DNA of 64,000 nucleotides from Streptomyces sp. NBC_01231 (GCA_035999765.1 CP108521.1:806001-870000); one strand, 5' to 3'; shown: positions 1 to 9,015, counted from the first letter of the stretch. Program-made: numbers and translations. The notes: generated from the letters alone by a model not told the origin.

Positions 1-452
1 GCCTGCCGTGCGATGTCCGTGAGGCGGCGGGCGAACTCCCTCTTGTACGCCGCTGCCAACTGGTGGGCGGAATGCCCGGGGTCTGGCACCTCGACGCTCA
101 CGTTCAGTAACGGGCATCCCCGGAACGGAGCGGTGGATTCCGACGGCTTCCGGTCGAAGATGGCGAGGAGCTGCTCACGCGGGTTCGTTGTCGGCCGGTC
201 GGGCGAGGGCGGGACCGGCAGGAGAGGGTCCACCAAGGACTGCAGGTACGCCCCGATGAGCTCGTCCTTGCTGGGGAAGTGCGTGTACAAGGTGCGTTTC
301 GACACTTCGGCGACGGTCGACAGCTGGTCCATCCCGGTCGCGTTGATCCCCTGCGCCGTGAACAGCTCGGTCGCCGCCTTGAGGATCCGCTCCCGGGCGC
401 CGCGCCCACGACGCCGACGTACGGGCTGAGTTTCGGTCACAGCCTTAAGCAT
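1..452 (-). CDS. TetR/AcrR family transcriptional repressor (3' end outside window)
   Basis: Reads from ATG at 452 down to the window edge with no stop, giving about 150 residues. An N-terminal arginine-rich stretch is followed by a TetR DNA-binding domain (about residues 18-65) ending in the typical TLYTHFPSKDEL recognition helix. The ligand domain begins afterwards and contains a RGCPLLNVSVEV segment common in TetR proteins. It is divergent from the aldo/keto reductase at 692, and two related palindromes lie in the gap, one over its own start codon. It is therefore probably autoregulated and represses the reductase. The inducer is unknown. Family assignment is firm; the target is inferred from position. 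Confidence 0.88.
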   Translation of the reverse strand, partial: MLKAVTETQPVRRRRGRGARERILKAATELFTAQGINATGMDQLSTVAEVSKRTLYTHFPSKDELIGAYLQSLVDPLLPVPPSPDRPTTNPREQLLAIFDRKPSESTAPFRGCPLLNVSVEVPDPGHSAHQLAAAYKREFARRLTDIARQ

Positions 453-520
453 ACCGATCGTTTTACATAAGGCGGTGGGACAGCTATGGTGGACCCTAAG
501 TAGACCGATCGTCTTACTTA
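443..520. promoter_or_regulatory. paired TetR operators between tetR and aldo/keto reductase
   Basis: Two copies of a core ACCGATCGTYTTAC lie at about 453-466 and 503-516. The second sits in an imperfect palindrome at 497-520 with arms TAAGTA/TACTTA around CGATCG. The first overlaps the tetR start codon. This arrangement fits a TetR dimer controlling both divergent genes. Seen in sequence; binding is inferred. Confidence 0.6.
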
Positions 521-691
521 ACCATCCCGCCTCGCAGCACGCGTATGAGTGGTCCGTCGGAGCTGCATCCCACCAGCACGCACACGGCGCCCCCTGGTCA
601 CTCCGGCGGGCCATCGTCGGGACCGGGCCGGCGTCTCACCCGCCACCGCCCGCCGCGAGCGTCGATGCGGATTCAGCACCAAGGAGACCTG

Positions 692-1747
692 ATGCGTTAC
701 ACGACCTTCGGACGACGAACCGGACTGCGCGTTTCCGAGTACGCGCTGGGCACGGGGAACTTCGGCACCGGCTGGGGCGCCGGTGCCGAGCCGGACGAGG
801 CCCGCCGGATGTTCGACAGGTTCGCCGAGGCCGGCGGTACGTTTCTCGATACCGCGGACGGCTACCAGTTCGGTGAGTCGGAAGAGCTGGTGGGGAAGTT
901 CGTCGCCGCCGACCGGGACCACTTCGTCCTGGCCACCAAGTACACCAACGGCGCCGGCCCGCAGCCCGGCATCTCCAGGACCGGCAACAGCCGCAAGAAC
1001 ATGGTCGCTTCGCTGGAGGCGAGCCTGAAGCGCCTCGGCACCGACTACGTCGACCTGTACTGGGTCCACTTCCCCGACGACCTCACGCCCATGGAGGAGA
1101 TCCTGCGCGGACTTGACGACCTGGTCAGCTCCGGCAAGATCCTCCACGCCGCCCTGTCCAACTTCCCCGCCTGGCGCGTCTCCCGCGCCGCCACCCTCGC
1201 GGACCTGAAGAACTGGGCGCCGGTCACCGGCATCCAGGTCGAGTACAGCCTGGTCGAGCGGACCGCCGACCGCGAGCTGCTGCCGATGGCCGAGAGCCTG
1301 GGACTCGGCGCAGCCCTGTGGTCCCCGCTCGGCGGCGGACTGCTCACCGGCAAGTACCGCCGCAGCGACGAGGGACGCCTGACCGATCTCAAGGCGGTCA
1401 TCCACACCGAGAGCACCGAGCAGAAGACCGCCGTCATCGACACCGTCCTGGCCATCGCCGAGGAGACCGGCGCGACGCCCGCCCAGGTGGCTGTTGCCTG
1501 GCTCCGTGAGCGTGCCGCTCAGGCGTCCACCCCGTTCGTCCCGATCATCGGCCCGCGCAACCTCACCCAGCTCGACGACTATCTCGGCGCGCTGGACGTC
1601 CAGCTCACCCCGAAGCAGTTCGCGCGCCTGTCGGACGTCAGCGCAATCCCCCTCGGAGTACCCCACGAGGCGACCGCTCGCGCCCGGGACGCCGTCCAGG
1701 GCGGTAACGCCTCCCTCGTCGACCAACCCGCAGCGCCTGTCGCCTGA
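692..1747 (+). CDS. aldo/keto reductase
   Basis: Protein of 351 residues, an NADPH-dependent carbonyl reductase of the AKR superfamily (TIM barrel, cytoplasmic). The AKR catalytic tetrad is visible: Asp53 and Tyr58 in FLDTADGYQFG, Lys83 in LATKYT and His126 in YWVHFPDD. The length is normal for the YajO/Tas-like AKR group. I chose ATG 692 because AGGAG lies eight bases upstream and the family N-terminus (MRYTTFGRRTGLRVSE) begins there; the frame is open further upstream but that part has no family resemblance. It is divergent from the TetR gene at 452 and probably induced by that regulator's ligand. Substrate unknown. Confidence 0.92.
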   Translation: MRYTTFGRRTGLRVSEYALGTGNFGTGWGAGAEPDEARRMFDRFAEAGGTFLDTADGYQFGESEELVGKFVAADRDHFVLATKYTNGAGPQPGISRTGNSRKNMVASLEASLKRLGTDYVDLYWVHFPDDLTPMEEILRGLDDLVSSGKILHAALSNFPAWRVSRAATLADLKNWAPVTGIQVEYSLVERTADRELLPMAESLGLGAALWSPLGGGLLTGKYRRSDEGRLTDLKAVIHTESTEQKTAVIDTVLAIAEETGATPAQVAVAWLRERAAQASTPFVPIIGPRNLTQLDDYLGALDVQLTPKQFARLSDVSAIPLGVPHEATARARDAVQGGNASLVDQPAAPVA

Positions 1748-2109
1748 GCAGCGGATTCTGCCGCTGGGCGGCACCAATCCGTCGACGCCCCTTCCGCCCC
1801 GCGTCGTTCGCACGGTTCGGGGCGGTGCCGTTGGTCTGACCACGGCCCGTCTGGTCCGACCACGGCCCGTCCCGCCAGGTGTCACAGCCCCCATCGTGTC
1901 GCTCGTTTTCCCACCGAGCAGGCTCCACAGCGCCGCGGGCGTATCGCAGCAACCCTTTCGATCGATGACACGGCGAAACGGCAGAACGCGCTTCCTCGGC
2001 CGGCGCGGTACCTGAAGCCCCACCCGGCCCTCCGGCGAGGGCGAGCCGAGTGGGACATCAGGTCGGCAACCGGAGCCGACCGAACTGCCGTACGCCGTCT
2101 ACCGTCCCG
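1748..2109. repeat. gene-free gap with a 20-base tandem repeat
   Basis: The 362 bases between the reductase and lpd hold no convincing gene. The only structure seen is a tandem duplication of TGGTCYGACCACGGCCCGTC at 1832-1851 and 1852-1871, with one base different. The two flanking genes converge here, but I found no clear stem-loop terminator. Confidence 0.6.
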
Positions 2110-3522
2110 CTACATGTTGATCATGTGGCCTGCGAGGCCGTGGACGGCTTCCTTGACCGCCTCGCCCAGGGTGGGATGGGCGTGGACGTTGCGGGCGACC
2201 TCGTGGACCGTGAGGTCCCACTGCTGGGCCAGAGTCAGCTCGGGGAGCAGTTCGGTGACGTCCGGGCCGATGAGATGGGCTCCGAGAAGCTCTCCGTACT
2301 TGGCGTCGCTGATCAGCTTCACGAAGCCGGTCGCATCGCCCAGGCCGTGCGCCTTGGCGTTCGCTGTGAACGGGAACTTCGCCACCTGGACGTCGAAGCC
2401 CTTCTCCCTCGCCTGCGCCTCGGTGTAGCCGAAGCTGGCGATCTGGGGCTGGCAGAAGGTGGACCTCGGGATCATCACGTAGTCCAGTTCCATGGTCTCC
2501 GCGTCCGCGATCGTCTCGGCGGCGACCACACCCATCGCCTCGGCGGCGTGCGCGAGCATCAGCTTCGCGGTGACGTCCCCGATGGCGTAGATGTGCGGGA
2601 CCGAGGTGCGGCAACGGCCGTCGACGTCGATCGCGCCGCGCTCGGTGACGCGCACGCCGGTCTTCTCGAGGCCGTAACCGGTGACGTTCGGCGCGAAGCC
2701 GATCGCCTGCAGAACCTTGTCGGCCTCCAGAACCCGCTGGGCGCCGTCCTTGCCGGTGACCGTGACACGCACCTGCGGGCCGGACTCGTCGATCGACTCG
2801 ACACGGGTCGATGTGAGCACGTCGATGCCCAACTTCCGGTACTGCTTGGACAGTTCCGCGGAAACCTCGGCGTCCTCCAGCGGGGCGATCCGGTCCAGGA
2901 ACTCGACGACGGTGACCTTCACGCCGTAGTTGTGCAGTACGTAGGCGAACTCGACGCCGATGGCCCCGGCGCCGGCGATCACGATCGACTGCGGCAGGTC
3001 CTCGGCGAGGATCTGCTCCTCGAACGTCACCACGCGCGACGTACGGCGGGTGCCTGGCAGCAGCTTGGGGCTCGCCCCGGTGGCGATGACACAGTGATCG
3101 AAGCCGATGGTGCGGGTGTTGCCGTCGTAGTCGGCCACCTGGAGCGTGTGCGGGTCGAGGAAGGTGCCGCGGCCGCTGATTTCCGTGATCTTGTTCTTCT
3201 TCATCAGGTAGTGGACGCCCTTGACCCGGCCGTCCGCGACCTTCCGGCTGCGGCGGAAGGCCTCCCCGTAGTCGAAGGAGACCTCTCCGTCGACCTTGAT
3301 GCCGAAGGTCTTCGCCTCGCGCGTGAAGAGGTGCGCGAGCTCGGCGTTGCGCAGCAGGGCCTTGGTGGGGATACAGCCCACGTTCAGGCAGACGCCGCCC
3401 CAGTACTTCTCCTCCACCACCGCGACGCTCTTGCCCAGCTGGGCGGCCCGGATGGCGGCTACGTATCCGCCGGGACCCGCGCCGAGTACGACGACGTCGA
3501 AGCGCTCACCCTGCTCGTCCAT
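2110..3522 (-). CDS. lpdA: dihydrolipoyl dehydrogenase (E3)
   Basis: Protein of 470 residues, a flavoprotein disulfide reductase that reoxidises dihydrolipoamide of 2-oxoacid dehydrogenase complexes or the glycine cleavage system, using NAD. Visible are the FAD dinucleotide fold ([10 protein letters not shown], residues 11-20), the redox disulfide Cys45-x4-Cys50 in [13 protein letters not shown], the NAD fold ([13 protein letters not shown]) and the C-terminal HAHPTLGE His/Glu motif of the dimer interface. ATG 3522 is preferred over 3540 because GGAAAGGAAG sits just before it. No E1 or E2 gene is nearby, so this is a stand-alone copy that may serve complexes encoded elsewhere. Confidence 0.95.
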   Translation of the reverse strand: MDEQGERFDVVVLGAGPGGYVAAIRAAQLGKSVAVVEEKYWGGVCLNVGCIPTKALLRNAELAHLFTREAKTFGIKVDGEVSFDYGEAFRRSRKVADGRVKGVHYLMKKNKITEISGRGTFLDPHTLQVADYDGNTRTIGFDHCVIATGASPKLLPGTRRTSRVVTFEEQILAEDLPQSIVIAGAGAIGVEFAYVLHNYGVKVTVVEFLDRIAPLEDAEVSAELSKQYRKLGIDVLTSTRVESIDESGPQVRVTVTGKDGAQRVLEADKVLQAIGFAPNVTGYGLEKTGVRVTERGAIDVDGRCRTSVPHIYAIGDVTAKLMLAHAAEAMGVVAAETIADAETMELDYVMIPRSTFCQPQIASFGYTEAQAREKGFDVQVAKFPFTANAKAHGLGDATGFVKLISDAKYGELLGAHLIGPDVTELLPELTLAQQWDLTVHEVARNVHAHPTLGEAVKEAVHGLAGHMINM

Positions 3523-3665
3523 GGACTGCTTCCTTTCCACTGGGCGGTCGGCTCCGGCGAGGGGCCGACTCGCTCCCGATCGAACAACCTGTTCATCAAC
3601 TCGACAGCGGTTCCCCGGACGTCCGCTTCAGCGCCGCGGCGCCGTGATCTATGCCCGCTCAGCCA

Positions 3666-4844
3666 TCATCGTCGGCGGGCCGTCGCCCCGTCGACTTCGT
3701 ACACTTCGGCCTCGGCGGCACCGAGCCGGAGGGTGTCGAGGCCGAAGGCGGCGACCGGGCCGTGCGCACCGGGCTTGAGGACGGCATCCGGCTGTGCCGC
3801 ATGGGCGGCGCCCCACGCCAGGAGGGATCCCGTCATCTCGTACGGGTCGGGTCCGGTGAGGGCCGCCGTGGCCAGGGGCAGGCCCTGGCCGTCGCGGGCG
3901 ACTGCGATCACCAGGGAACGGCCATCGGGGTCCGGCTCGCGCTGCGATCCCGGGAGTCGCTCGGACCACCCCGCCAGAGCGGCCCGCACCTTCGCCGAGC
4001 GCAGCAGAGGTGCCTGGATCGTGGCGGCGATCTGCACCGGGCGCGTCCACCGTCCGAGCCACCCCAGGCCCACCTCGACGCTCTCCAACTGGGGGAAGAC
4101 CTCAGGCAGCCCGAGATGCTCCGTGCCCGGGACGGTCATGGCCGTACGTTTCACGCCGCCGTAGTGGAAGGTACGCACACGCTTGGCGGGGCGCTCCTCG
4201 ACCACACGGGCGGATGCCCGGGGGCGCGGGCTGCGGTAGGCGAACCCGTCCTCGGCCGCCGCGGAGACCAGCGTCTGCCGTGTGCCCGCCGTGGTCAGGG
4301 TGTACGCGTCGCGCAGGGTGCTCCGGTAGAGCAGCTCGTCCCCGTGTCCGGAACGGGTGATGAAGTAGCCGGTCTCCACGTGGCGTGCCCGCTCACCGGC
4401 CCGTGTCAGGGCGAGCGCGCCGGCGAGGTTGCCCGGCACGTAGTCGTAGCCGAACGCGGGCACGAGGGTCGCTCCCCGGGCGGCCGCGACGGAGTCCAGC
4501 TCGAGGAGGACACGGCGGGCGAAGGTCCCCTCCCCCGTCGAGTCGAAGTAGTGTGCCCCCGCTCGCGCGGCAGCCGTGACCGTGGCCATACCGAGCCGCA
4601 TGAACGGCCCGACCGTGGAGACGACGACATCGCTGGGCTCCAGGAGACGCGTGAGGCCGACCGCCGAGGTGACGTCGACCTCGGCCACCGGCAGCTCCAC
4701 CTGGAAGCGGTCGGCCAGGGTCAGCATTCGGGTCCGGCTCCGCCCGACCAAGGTCGGCTTCTCACCTCGGGCGAGCAGTTCCCGGAGCACACGCTGCCCG
4801 GTGTACCCCGTCGCACCCAGCAATACGATCCTGCGCTTCTCCAC
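3666..4844 (-). CDS. saccharopine dehydrogenase-like NAD(P)-binding reductase
   Basis: Protein of 392 residues beginning at GTG 4844 (VEKRRIVLLGATGYTGQRVL), with an AGGCGGAG-type ribosome site just upstream. The GATGYTGQ glycine motif at residues 9-16 marks an N-terminal Rossmann fold of the saccharopine dehydrogenase/trans-acting enoyl reductase family. Members act on lysine-pathway intermediates or reduce enoyl groups of complex lipids; this one cannot be assigned to either. It is divergent from the TetR gene at 4955 with an array of TGACC/GGTCA half-sites in the gap, so it is probably the target of that repressor. Confidence 0.8.
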   Translation of the reverse strand: MEKRRIVLLGATGYTGQRVLRELLARGEKPTLVGRSRTRMLTLADRFQVELPVAEVDVTSAVGLTRLLEPSDVVVSTVGPFMRLGMATVTAAARAGAHYFDSTGEGTFARRVLLELDSVAAARGATLVPAFGYDYVPGNLAGALALTRAGERARHVETGYFITRSGHGDELLYRSTLRDAYTLTTAGTRQTLVSAAAEDGFAYRSPRPRASARVVEERPAKRVRTFHYGGVKRTAMTVPGTEHLGLPEVFPQLESVEVGLGWLGRWTRPVQIAATIQAPLLRSAKVRAALAGWSERLPGSQREPDPDGRSLVIAVARDGQGLPLATAALTGPDPYEMTGSLLAWGAAHAAQPDAVLKPGAHGPVAAFGLDTLRLGAAEAEVYEVDGATARRR

Positions 4845-4904
4845 GGCTCCGCCTGCCTTCCGGAGGGCATCTCGGCATCTCACGACGACACGACACCCAC
4901 CTAC

Positions 4905-4948
4905 TGACCAAGGGTCATTCATTGACCCCAGGTCATTGAATATACGAT
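4905..4948. promoter_or_regulatory. TGACC/GGTCA operator array and leaderless tetR promoter
   Basis: A perfect palindrome, GGGTCA-TTCAT-TGACCC, lies at 4912-4928. The same half-sites also form TGACC-N3-GGTCA at 4905-4917 and 4923-4935, so four half-sites are interleaved. Just downstream are a TTGACC hexamer (4922-4927) and TATACGAT (4941-4948), seven bases before the tetR ATG at 4955. A transcript from there would be nearly leaderless. The DNA pattern is seen; function is inferred. Confidence 0.6.
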
Positions 4949-4954
4949 GGCCGC

Positions 4955-5587
4955 ATGCGAGGGCCAAACCGACGACAGATGTACGCGGAGCAGACCCGGG
5001 CGGACCTGGTGGCGGCCGCCCGAAAGCTGTTCGTGGACAACGGGTTCGCGGACACGTCGGTCGAGGCCGTCACCGGGGCGGCGCTGGTGAGCAAGGGCAC
5101 CTTCTACCACCACTTTCCGGACAAGAAGGCGATGTTCGCCGAGCTCTACACGGAGCTGATTCAGCAGGTCGGCGTCCTGGCAGACGTGACGTCCGAGGCG
5201 ATCCGTGCCATACCGGACCAACCGGCCATGGCCGTGGTGGCCAACCTCACGCACACCTTCCTGCGGCGAACCATCGACGACCCCTTGCACCGAGAGCTGA
5301 TGGCCCAGGCACCCTCAGTCCTGGGAGAGCAGTACCGGCACATCAACGACAGCGTCGCCCAGCCGCCGATCGAACGGCTGCTGACCGTTCTGGCCGAACG
5401 CGGTGACCTGCAACCTGACGTTCCCGTCGCCACCGTCGCCCGTCTGCTGCTGGCCGGGCTGTGTGAGGGCAACCAGATCATCGCCGCGGCGGCGGACCGG
5501 GAGGATGCCCTGAACAGGACGTTCCGGGCGATCACCCTGCTGATGTCGGGCCTGGCGGCCGACGGCATCAGCCCCCGGTCGAGCTGA
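4955..5587 (+). CDS. TetR/AcrR family transcriptional repressor
   Basis: Protein of 210 residues with the TetR helix-turn-helix at about residues 12-57 (RADLVAAARKLFVDNGF, then GTFYHHFPDKKAMF). The rest is an all-helical ligand and dimer domain with no recognisable effector signature. No Shine-Dalgarno is seen, and a promoter-like TATACGAT ends seven bases before the ATG, which suggests leaderless translation, common in actinomycetes. It is divergent from the saccharopine-type reductase and probably represses both genes through the palindromes in the 110-base gap. Confidence 0.9.
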   Translation: MRGPNRRQMYAEQTRADLVAAARKLFVDNGFADTSVEAVTGAALVSKGTFYHHFPDKKAMFAELYTELIQQVGVLADVTSEAIRAIPDQPAMAVVANLTHTFLRRTIDDPLHRELMAQAPSVLGEQYRHINDSVAQPPIERLLTVLAERGDLQPDVPVATVARLLLAGLCEGNQIIAAAADREDALNRTFRAITLLMSGLAADGISPRSS

Positions 5588-5681
5588 ACCAAGGACCTCC
5601 TCCTTGACGGCATCGGCGCATGGCGACCCGCCTCGGCCGCCACGGCCTGTACCTTCCGTGCCGCCTCGGCCGCCAGGGCCG

Positions 5682-5760
5682 GTCGCTACCGCGCCGCTCG
5701 GTCGCCAATGTCAGTCGCTACCGCGCCACTTCGGCCGCCATGGCCAGTCGCTACCGCGCC
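5682..5760. repeat. three-copy imperfect tandem repeat
   Basis: GTCGCTACCGCGCC occurs at 5682-5695, 5714-5727 and 5747-5760, at 32- and 33-base spacing, with related CGGCCGCCA spacers. The array lies between the convergent tetR and monooxygenase genes, and its last copy contains the monooxygenase stop codon. Only three degenerate copies with coding overlap: not CRISPR. Confidence 0.55.
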
Positions 5761-6812
5761 GCCTCGGCCTCGACATCGCGGACCAGCTCGATGGCCCGCC
5801 CCAGGGTGGCGAGTCGGGCGTCGAGGGTCTCGCCGGCGGGATAGAACCGGACGGTGTCGACACCGACGTCGCGCCACACGCGCAGCCGCTCGCGGACCAT
5901 GTCCTCGGTTCCGATCAGCGTGGTCGCCAGCACCATCTCGTCGGTGACAAGGCCGGCCGCGCCGTCCCGGTCCCCGGTCTGCCAGCGGGTCCGGACCTCT
6001 GCCGCCACCTCGGCCCAACCCTGGCGGCTGTAGGCGTTGTTGTAGAAGTTCGTGGTCGCGGAGCCCATGCCGCCGAGGCTGAAGGCCAGTTCCTTCTTAC
6101 GTCCGGCCACCATCGCGCGCAGCGCGTCCTCGTCGTCGGCGAAAGCGACCTCGGCGCCCTGGCAGATGTCGAGGTCGGCGCGCTTGCGACCGGCGGCGGC
6201 CAGCCCCTGGTCCAGGTGATCGAAGTACGCCTCCCCGGCACCCTCGGGCACGAAGCTGGTGCCCAGCCAGCCGTCAGCGATCTCACCGGTCAGGTGCAGC
6301 ATCTTCGGCGAGAGGGTGGCCAGGTAGACGGGGATGTCGTGCTCGGCGCGCATGGACAGGCGCATGGGCTTGCCGTCCCCGCCCGGCAGCGGAATCTGGT
6401 ATTGACGCCCGGAGTGGGAGATTTTCTCTCCCGAGGCGGCCTGTCGCACGATCTCGACCGTCTCGCGCATGCGCGCCAGCGGCCGACCGAAGGGCACGCC
6501 GTGCAGCCCTTCGATCACCTGCGGCCCGGAGGGGCCCAGTCCAAGGAGGAAGCGCCCCTGGGAGATCTGCGACAGCGTGATCGCGGCGCGGGCGATCGCC
6601 ACCGGTGTGCGAGTGCCGAGCTGGATGATTCCCGATCCGAGAAGCATGCGCTCGGTCTTCGCGGCGAGGTAGCCCAACGGCGAGGGCGCCTCGGACCCCC
6701 ATGCCTCCGCCACCCAGCAGAGGTCCAGACCGAGCTTCTCCGCCTCGGTGACGTAGTCGACGATCTCCCGCCAGTCGCCCCCGGAGGCTTCGATCGTGGT
6801 GGACGTACGCAT
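5751..6812 (-). CDS. LLM-class F420-dependent oxidoreductase
   Basis: Protein of 353 residues of the luciferase-like monooxygenase superfamily (TIM barrel, cytoplasmic). Members in actinomycetes use F420H2 or FMNH2. Family features are the N-terminal EAEKLGLDLCWVAEAWG strand-helix, the GSGIIQLGTRTP segment and SQGRFLLGLGPSGPQV. The start ATG 6812 overlaps the stop of the upstream SRPBCC gene by one base (TGATG), so the two are almost certainly translationally coupled. The pairing with an SRPBCC lipid-binding protein and an HxlR regulator suggests oxidation of a hydrophobic small molecule. Cofactor and substrate are inferred only. Confidence 0.88.
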   Translation of the reverse strand: MRTSTTIEASGGDWREIVDYVTEAEKLGLDLCWVAEAWGSEAPSPLGYLAAKTERMLLGSGIIQLGTRTPVAIARAAITLSQISQGRFLLGLGPSGPQVIEGLHGVPFGRPLARMRETVEIVRQAASGEKISHSGRQYQIPLPGGDGKPMRLSMRAEHDIPVYLATLSPKMLHLTGEIADGWLGTSFVPEGAGEAYFDHLDQGLAAAGRKRADLDICQGAEVAFADDEDALRAMVAGRKKELAFSLGGMGSATTNFYNNAYSRQGWAEVAAEVRTRWQTGDRDGAAGLVTDEMVLATTLIGTEDMVRERLRVWRDVGVDTVRFYPAGETLDARLATLGRAIELVRDVEAEAAR

Positions 6813-7345
6813 CAACGGCTCGCCTCTTCCGAGGTCTGGGCGTTCTCGGCCAGCTTCTTGATCGCTTCGAGGGTGGTGGCCATGTTGGCCTCGAACTCCC
6901 GCATGCGCACGAAGACGATCTTCTGCTCCTTCTCCGGCATGCGGTCGATGGCGAAGGAGAGGCCGGAGCGGGCCGGCCCCATCTGCATCCATTCCCGCAG
7001 CAGAGTGCCGCCGTCCTGCGGCTCCAGCGTGAACCGCCAGATCGCCGTCGGGTGCTGCGGATCCTCGACCGCCCAGGCGAGCACCCTTGATGGCTCGTAC
7101 TCGACGATGTGGGACGTGGTGGCCCACTCCCCCAACGCCTCATGCTTGCTCCGGCCGACGAATCGGGCTCCTGGAGCGGGGCCGCTCCTGCCGTCCAGCC
7201 ATTCCACCGACTGCAGCTCGGGGCTCATGCGCGGCATCAGCTCGATGTCGGACACCAGCGCCCACACCTGCGCCGGCGCGGCAGCGATCCAGGTGTGGAC
7301 CTCAGCCGTCGGCCCGTCCGCATAGCGTGCGCCTGTCCATTCCAT
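6812..7345 (-). CDS. SRPBCC family (START/Bet v1-like) protein
   Basis: Protein of 177 residues beginning MEWTGARYADGPTAEV. The pattern of HTWIAAAPAQVWALVSDIE at the start, a central WLDGR...PGARFVG segment and a late FTLEPQDGGTLLREWMQM strand is typical of the polyketide cyclase/dehydrase SRPBCC fold, which binds hydrophobic ligands in a deep cavity. ATG 7345 is chosen for its GGGAGGA ribosome site about ten bases upstream. It is first in a two-gene operon with the monooxygenase. A minus-strand TTGACA at 7427-7422 may be its -35 box, next to the HxlR gene that probably controls it. Confidence 0.82.
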   Translation of the reverse strand: MEWTGARYADGPTAEVHTWIAAAPAQVWALVSDIELMPRMSPELQSVEWLDGRSGPAPGARFVGRSKHEALGEWATTSHIVEYEPSRVLAWAVEDPQHPTAIWRFTLEPQDGGTLLREWMQMGPARSGLSFAIDRMPEKEQKIVFVRMREFEANMATTLEAIKKLAENAQTSEEASR

Positions 7346-7457
7346 GATCCCGCATCCTCCCTGGCCGCCACGAACACTCAAATGAGCACCTGAACAGTAA
7401 AGTTGCGTAGATAGACTCACCTGTCAAGGGCGCCATGGCCACCACAGGGCTACCGAT

Positions 7458-7967
7458 TCACCTCTCGAACCGCTCCCGCACATCCGGCCGTTCGGCCAAG
7501 TGCCGTGGATAGCCGGGGCCCATCCGGGGGCGGGTGTTGTCCGCGGTCATGGGCTCGCCACACGAGGCACACACCACCTCGGCATGCGTGTCCTGCCCGC
7601 ACACCTCATGACGCATGGCCACCGGCGGACCCGCCTCACCGGCCAGCCAGCGGTCCCCCCACCGGTTCATCACCAGCAGCACGCCGTAGAAGTCACGCCC
7701 CTTCTCGGTGAGCACGTAGTCGTACCGAACCGGCTCCGTCTGGTACGGCCGCTTCTCCAGCAGGCCTTCCTCCACCAACCGGCGCAGCCGGTCCGTCAGC
7801 GTGTTGCGGGCGATCCCCAGCGACTCCTGGAACGCGTCGAACCGCCGGATCCCGTAGAACGCCTCACGCAGCACCAACGGCGTCCACCAGTCCCCGAGCA
7901 GGTCCATGGTCCGCGCGATCGAGCAGGGCCACTGTGCAAAGGATGTCCGCCTCATGACAGCCAGCAT
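7458..7967 (-). CDS. HxlR-type MarR-like transcriptional regulator
   Basis: Protein of 169 residues. The N-terminal CSIARTMDLLGDWWTPLVLREAFYGIRRF block with the conserved Cys is the hallmark of HxlR winged-helix regulators; the recognition helix is ARNTLTDRLRRLVEEGLL. The C-terminal part carries a Cys-rich segment (EVCGQDTHAEVVCASCGEP) seen in many actinomycete HxlR proteins. It lies upstream of and on the same strand as the SRPBCC/monooxygenase pair and divergent from an SDR gene at 8062, so it could control either. The start is uncertain: no strong ribosome site precedes 7967 or the in-frame ATG at 7955. Confidence 0.88.
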   Translation of the reverse strand: MLAVMRRTSFAQWPCSIARTMDLLGDWWTPLVLREAFYGIRRFDAFQESLGIARNTLTDRLRRLVEEGLLEKRPYQTEPVRYDYVLTEKGRDFYGVLLVMNRWGDRWLAGEAGPPVAMRHEVCGQDTHAEVVCASCGEPMTADNTRPRMGPGYPRHLAERPDVRERFER

Positions 7968-8039
7968 AGGTTCGTCCAGTCGTGAGACCCAGCAGGTGAA
8001 CCGAGCAGCGGCCTGTGTACGGCGTCTTGCCCTCCATCA

Positions 8040-8052
8040 ATAACGAAGTTAT
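8040..8052. promoter_or_regulatory. ATAAC-N3-GTTAT palindrome upstream of SDR
   Basis: A perfect inverted repeat, ATAAC-GAA-GTTAT, lies ten bases before the SDR start. The same repeat with spacer TTG recurs at 9755-9767, just upstream of the TetR gene that follows the SDR. This makes that TetR the likely regulator of both. Resemblance to a loxP half-site is coincidental. Confidence 0.6.
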
Positions 8053-8061
8053 GTTGTCGCC

Positions 8062-8958
8062 ATGAAACGTGACTTGCTGGGCAGAAGGCTGGTTGTCACC
8101 GGCGCGGCACGCGGCATCGGCGAGAAAGTGGCCCGACTGGCCGCCGCCCGAGGTGCCCGTGTGACCGTGATCGGACTGGAACCCGATCGGTTGCGCGACC
8201 TCGCCGAGGACCTGGGTCCCACCGCTTCCTGGCGTGAGGCCGATGTGCGCGACGGCGCCGCCCTGCGGTCGGCGATCGATGCGGCGGCGGAGGTGATGGG
8301 CGGCATCGACCTCGTCGTCGCCAATGCCGGCGTGGTGGCGTACGGGACGGTGCGGCAGACGGACGAGGCATCGTTCGAGCGAGTGATGGACATCAACCTG
8401 AACGGCGTGTTCCGCACCCTCAAGTACGCGACGCCCCATCTGGAGCGCAGCCGGGGACACGTGCTGGTCGTGGCGTCCGCGCTGTCGTTCATGCCGCTGG
8501 CCGCGATGGCTTCGTACGGCGCGAGCAAGGCAGCGGCCGAACTGCTCGCCCTGACCTACCGCCAGGAGGTGGCGCACCTCGGGGTCACGGTCGGCCTGGT
8601 GCACCCCTCCTGGATCGACACGGACCTGGTCCGGGGTGCCGAGGCGGACCTCCCCTCGTTCCAGAGGCTGCGCGGGCGGCTGCCCTATCCGGGCAACGTC
8701 ACCACGAGCGCCGACCGAGCCGCTGCCGCGATCGTCGACGGGCTCGTGCGCCGACGCAGCCGCGTGTACGTGCCGCGCGCGGTCGTCGTGGCCAACTGGG
8801 CGAAGGCCGCGCTGAATTCACCGCCGGCCTGGCCCTGGGCAAGGCGCTTCGCGGGACGGGCGGTGCCGTCCCTCGAGCGGGAGGTCGCGGCGTTGGGGAG
8901 GCATGACCAACTGACGCCGGGTACTGATGCCCCTGCCGCGGAGACCACGTCGCCCTAG
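8062..8958 (+). CDS. SDR family NAD(P)-dependent oxidoreductase
   Basis: Protein of 298 residues, a classical short-chain dehydrogenase with a long C-terminal tail. Cofactor motif TGAARGIG at residues 13-20, NAG at 88-90, and the catalytic Ser139, Tyr152 and Lys156 (SYGASK) are all present. The extra 50 residues after the fold resemble longer actinomycete SDRs that act on lipid-like substrates. No ribosome site stands out; the ATG at 8062 follows the palindrome at 8040-8052 closely. The stop codon lies inside a four-copy 15-base repeat. Likely repressed by the TetR at 9038-9721. Confidence 0.9.
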   Translation: MKRDLLGRRLVVTGAARGIGEKVARLAAARGARVTVIGLEPDRLRDLAEDLGPTASWREADVRDGAALRSAIDAAAEVMGGIDLVVANAGVVAYGTVRQTDEASFERVMDINLNGVFRTLKYATPHLERSRGHVLVVASALSFMPLAAMASYGASKAAAELLALTYRQEVAHLGVTVGLVHPSWIDTDLVRGAEADLPSFQRLRGRLPYPGNVTTSADRAAAAIVDGLVRRRSRVYVPRAVVVANWAKAALNSPPAWPWARRFAGRAVPSLEREVAALGRHDQLTPGTDAPAAETTSP

Positions 8959-9015
8959 CCGCGAACGGAGTAGCCGCGAACGGGGTGGCCGCGAACGGGG
9001 TAGCCGCACATGGGG
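8956..9015. repeat. four-copy 15-base tandem repeat
   Basis: TAGCCGCGAACGGGG-type units run at 8956-8970, 8971-8985, 8986-9000 and 9001-9015, the last more degenerate. The first unit supplies the TAG stop of the SDR. The array separates the convergent SDR and tetR genes. It looks like slippage-born expansion; no function is evident. Confidence 0.75.

Noticed and set aside
2050..4164. 704-codon plus-strand frame across lpd and the saccharopine-type gene
   Set aside because: Shadow of lpd on the other strand; spans two real genes and a gap and resembles no family.
5682..5760. Regularly spaced repeats as a possible CRISPR array
   Set aside because: Three degenerate units overlapping a coding end, related spacers, no cas genes.
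8040..8052. Resemblance of ATAACGAAGTTAT to part of a loxP site
   Set aside because: Only one arm-like stretch, no 34-base site or recombinase; a matching palindrome at 9755 explains it as a TetR operator.
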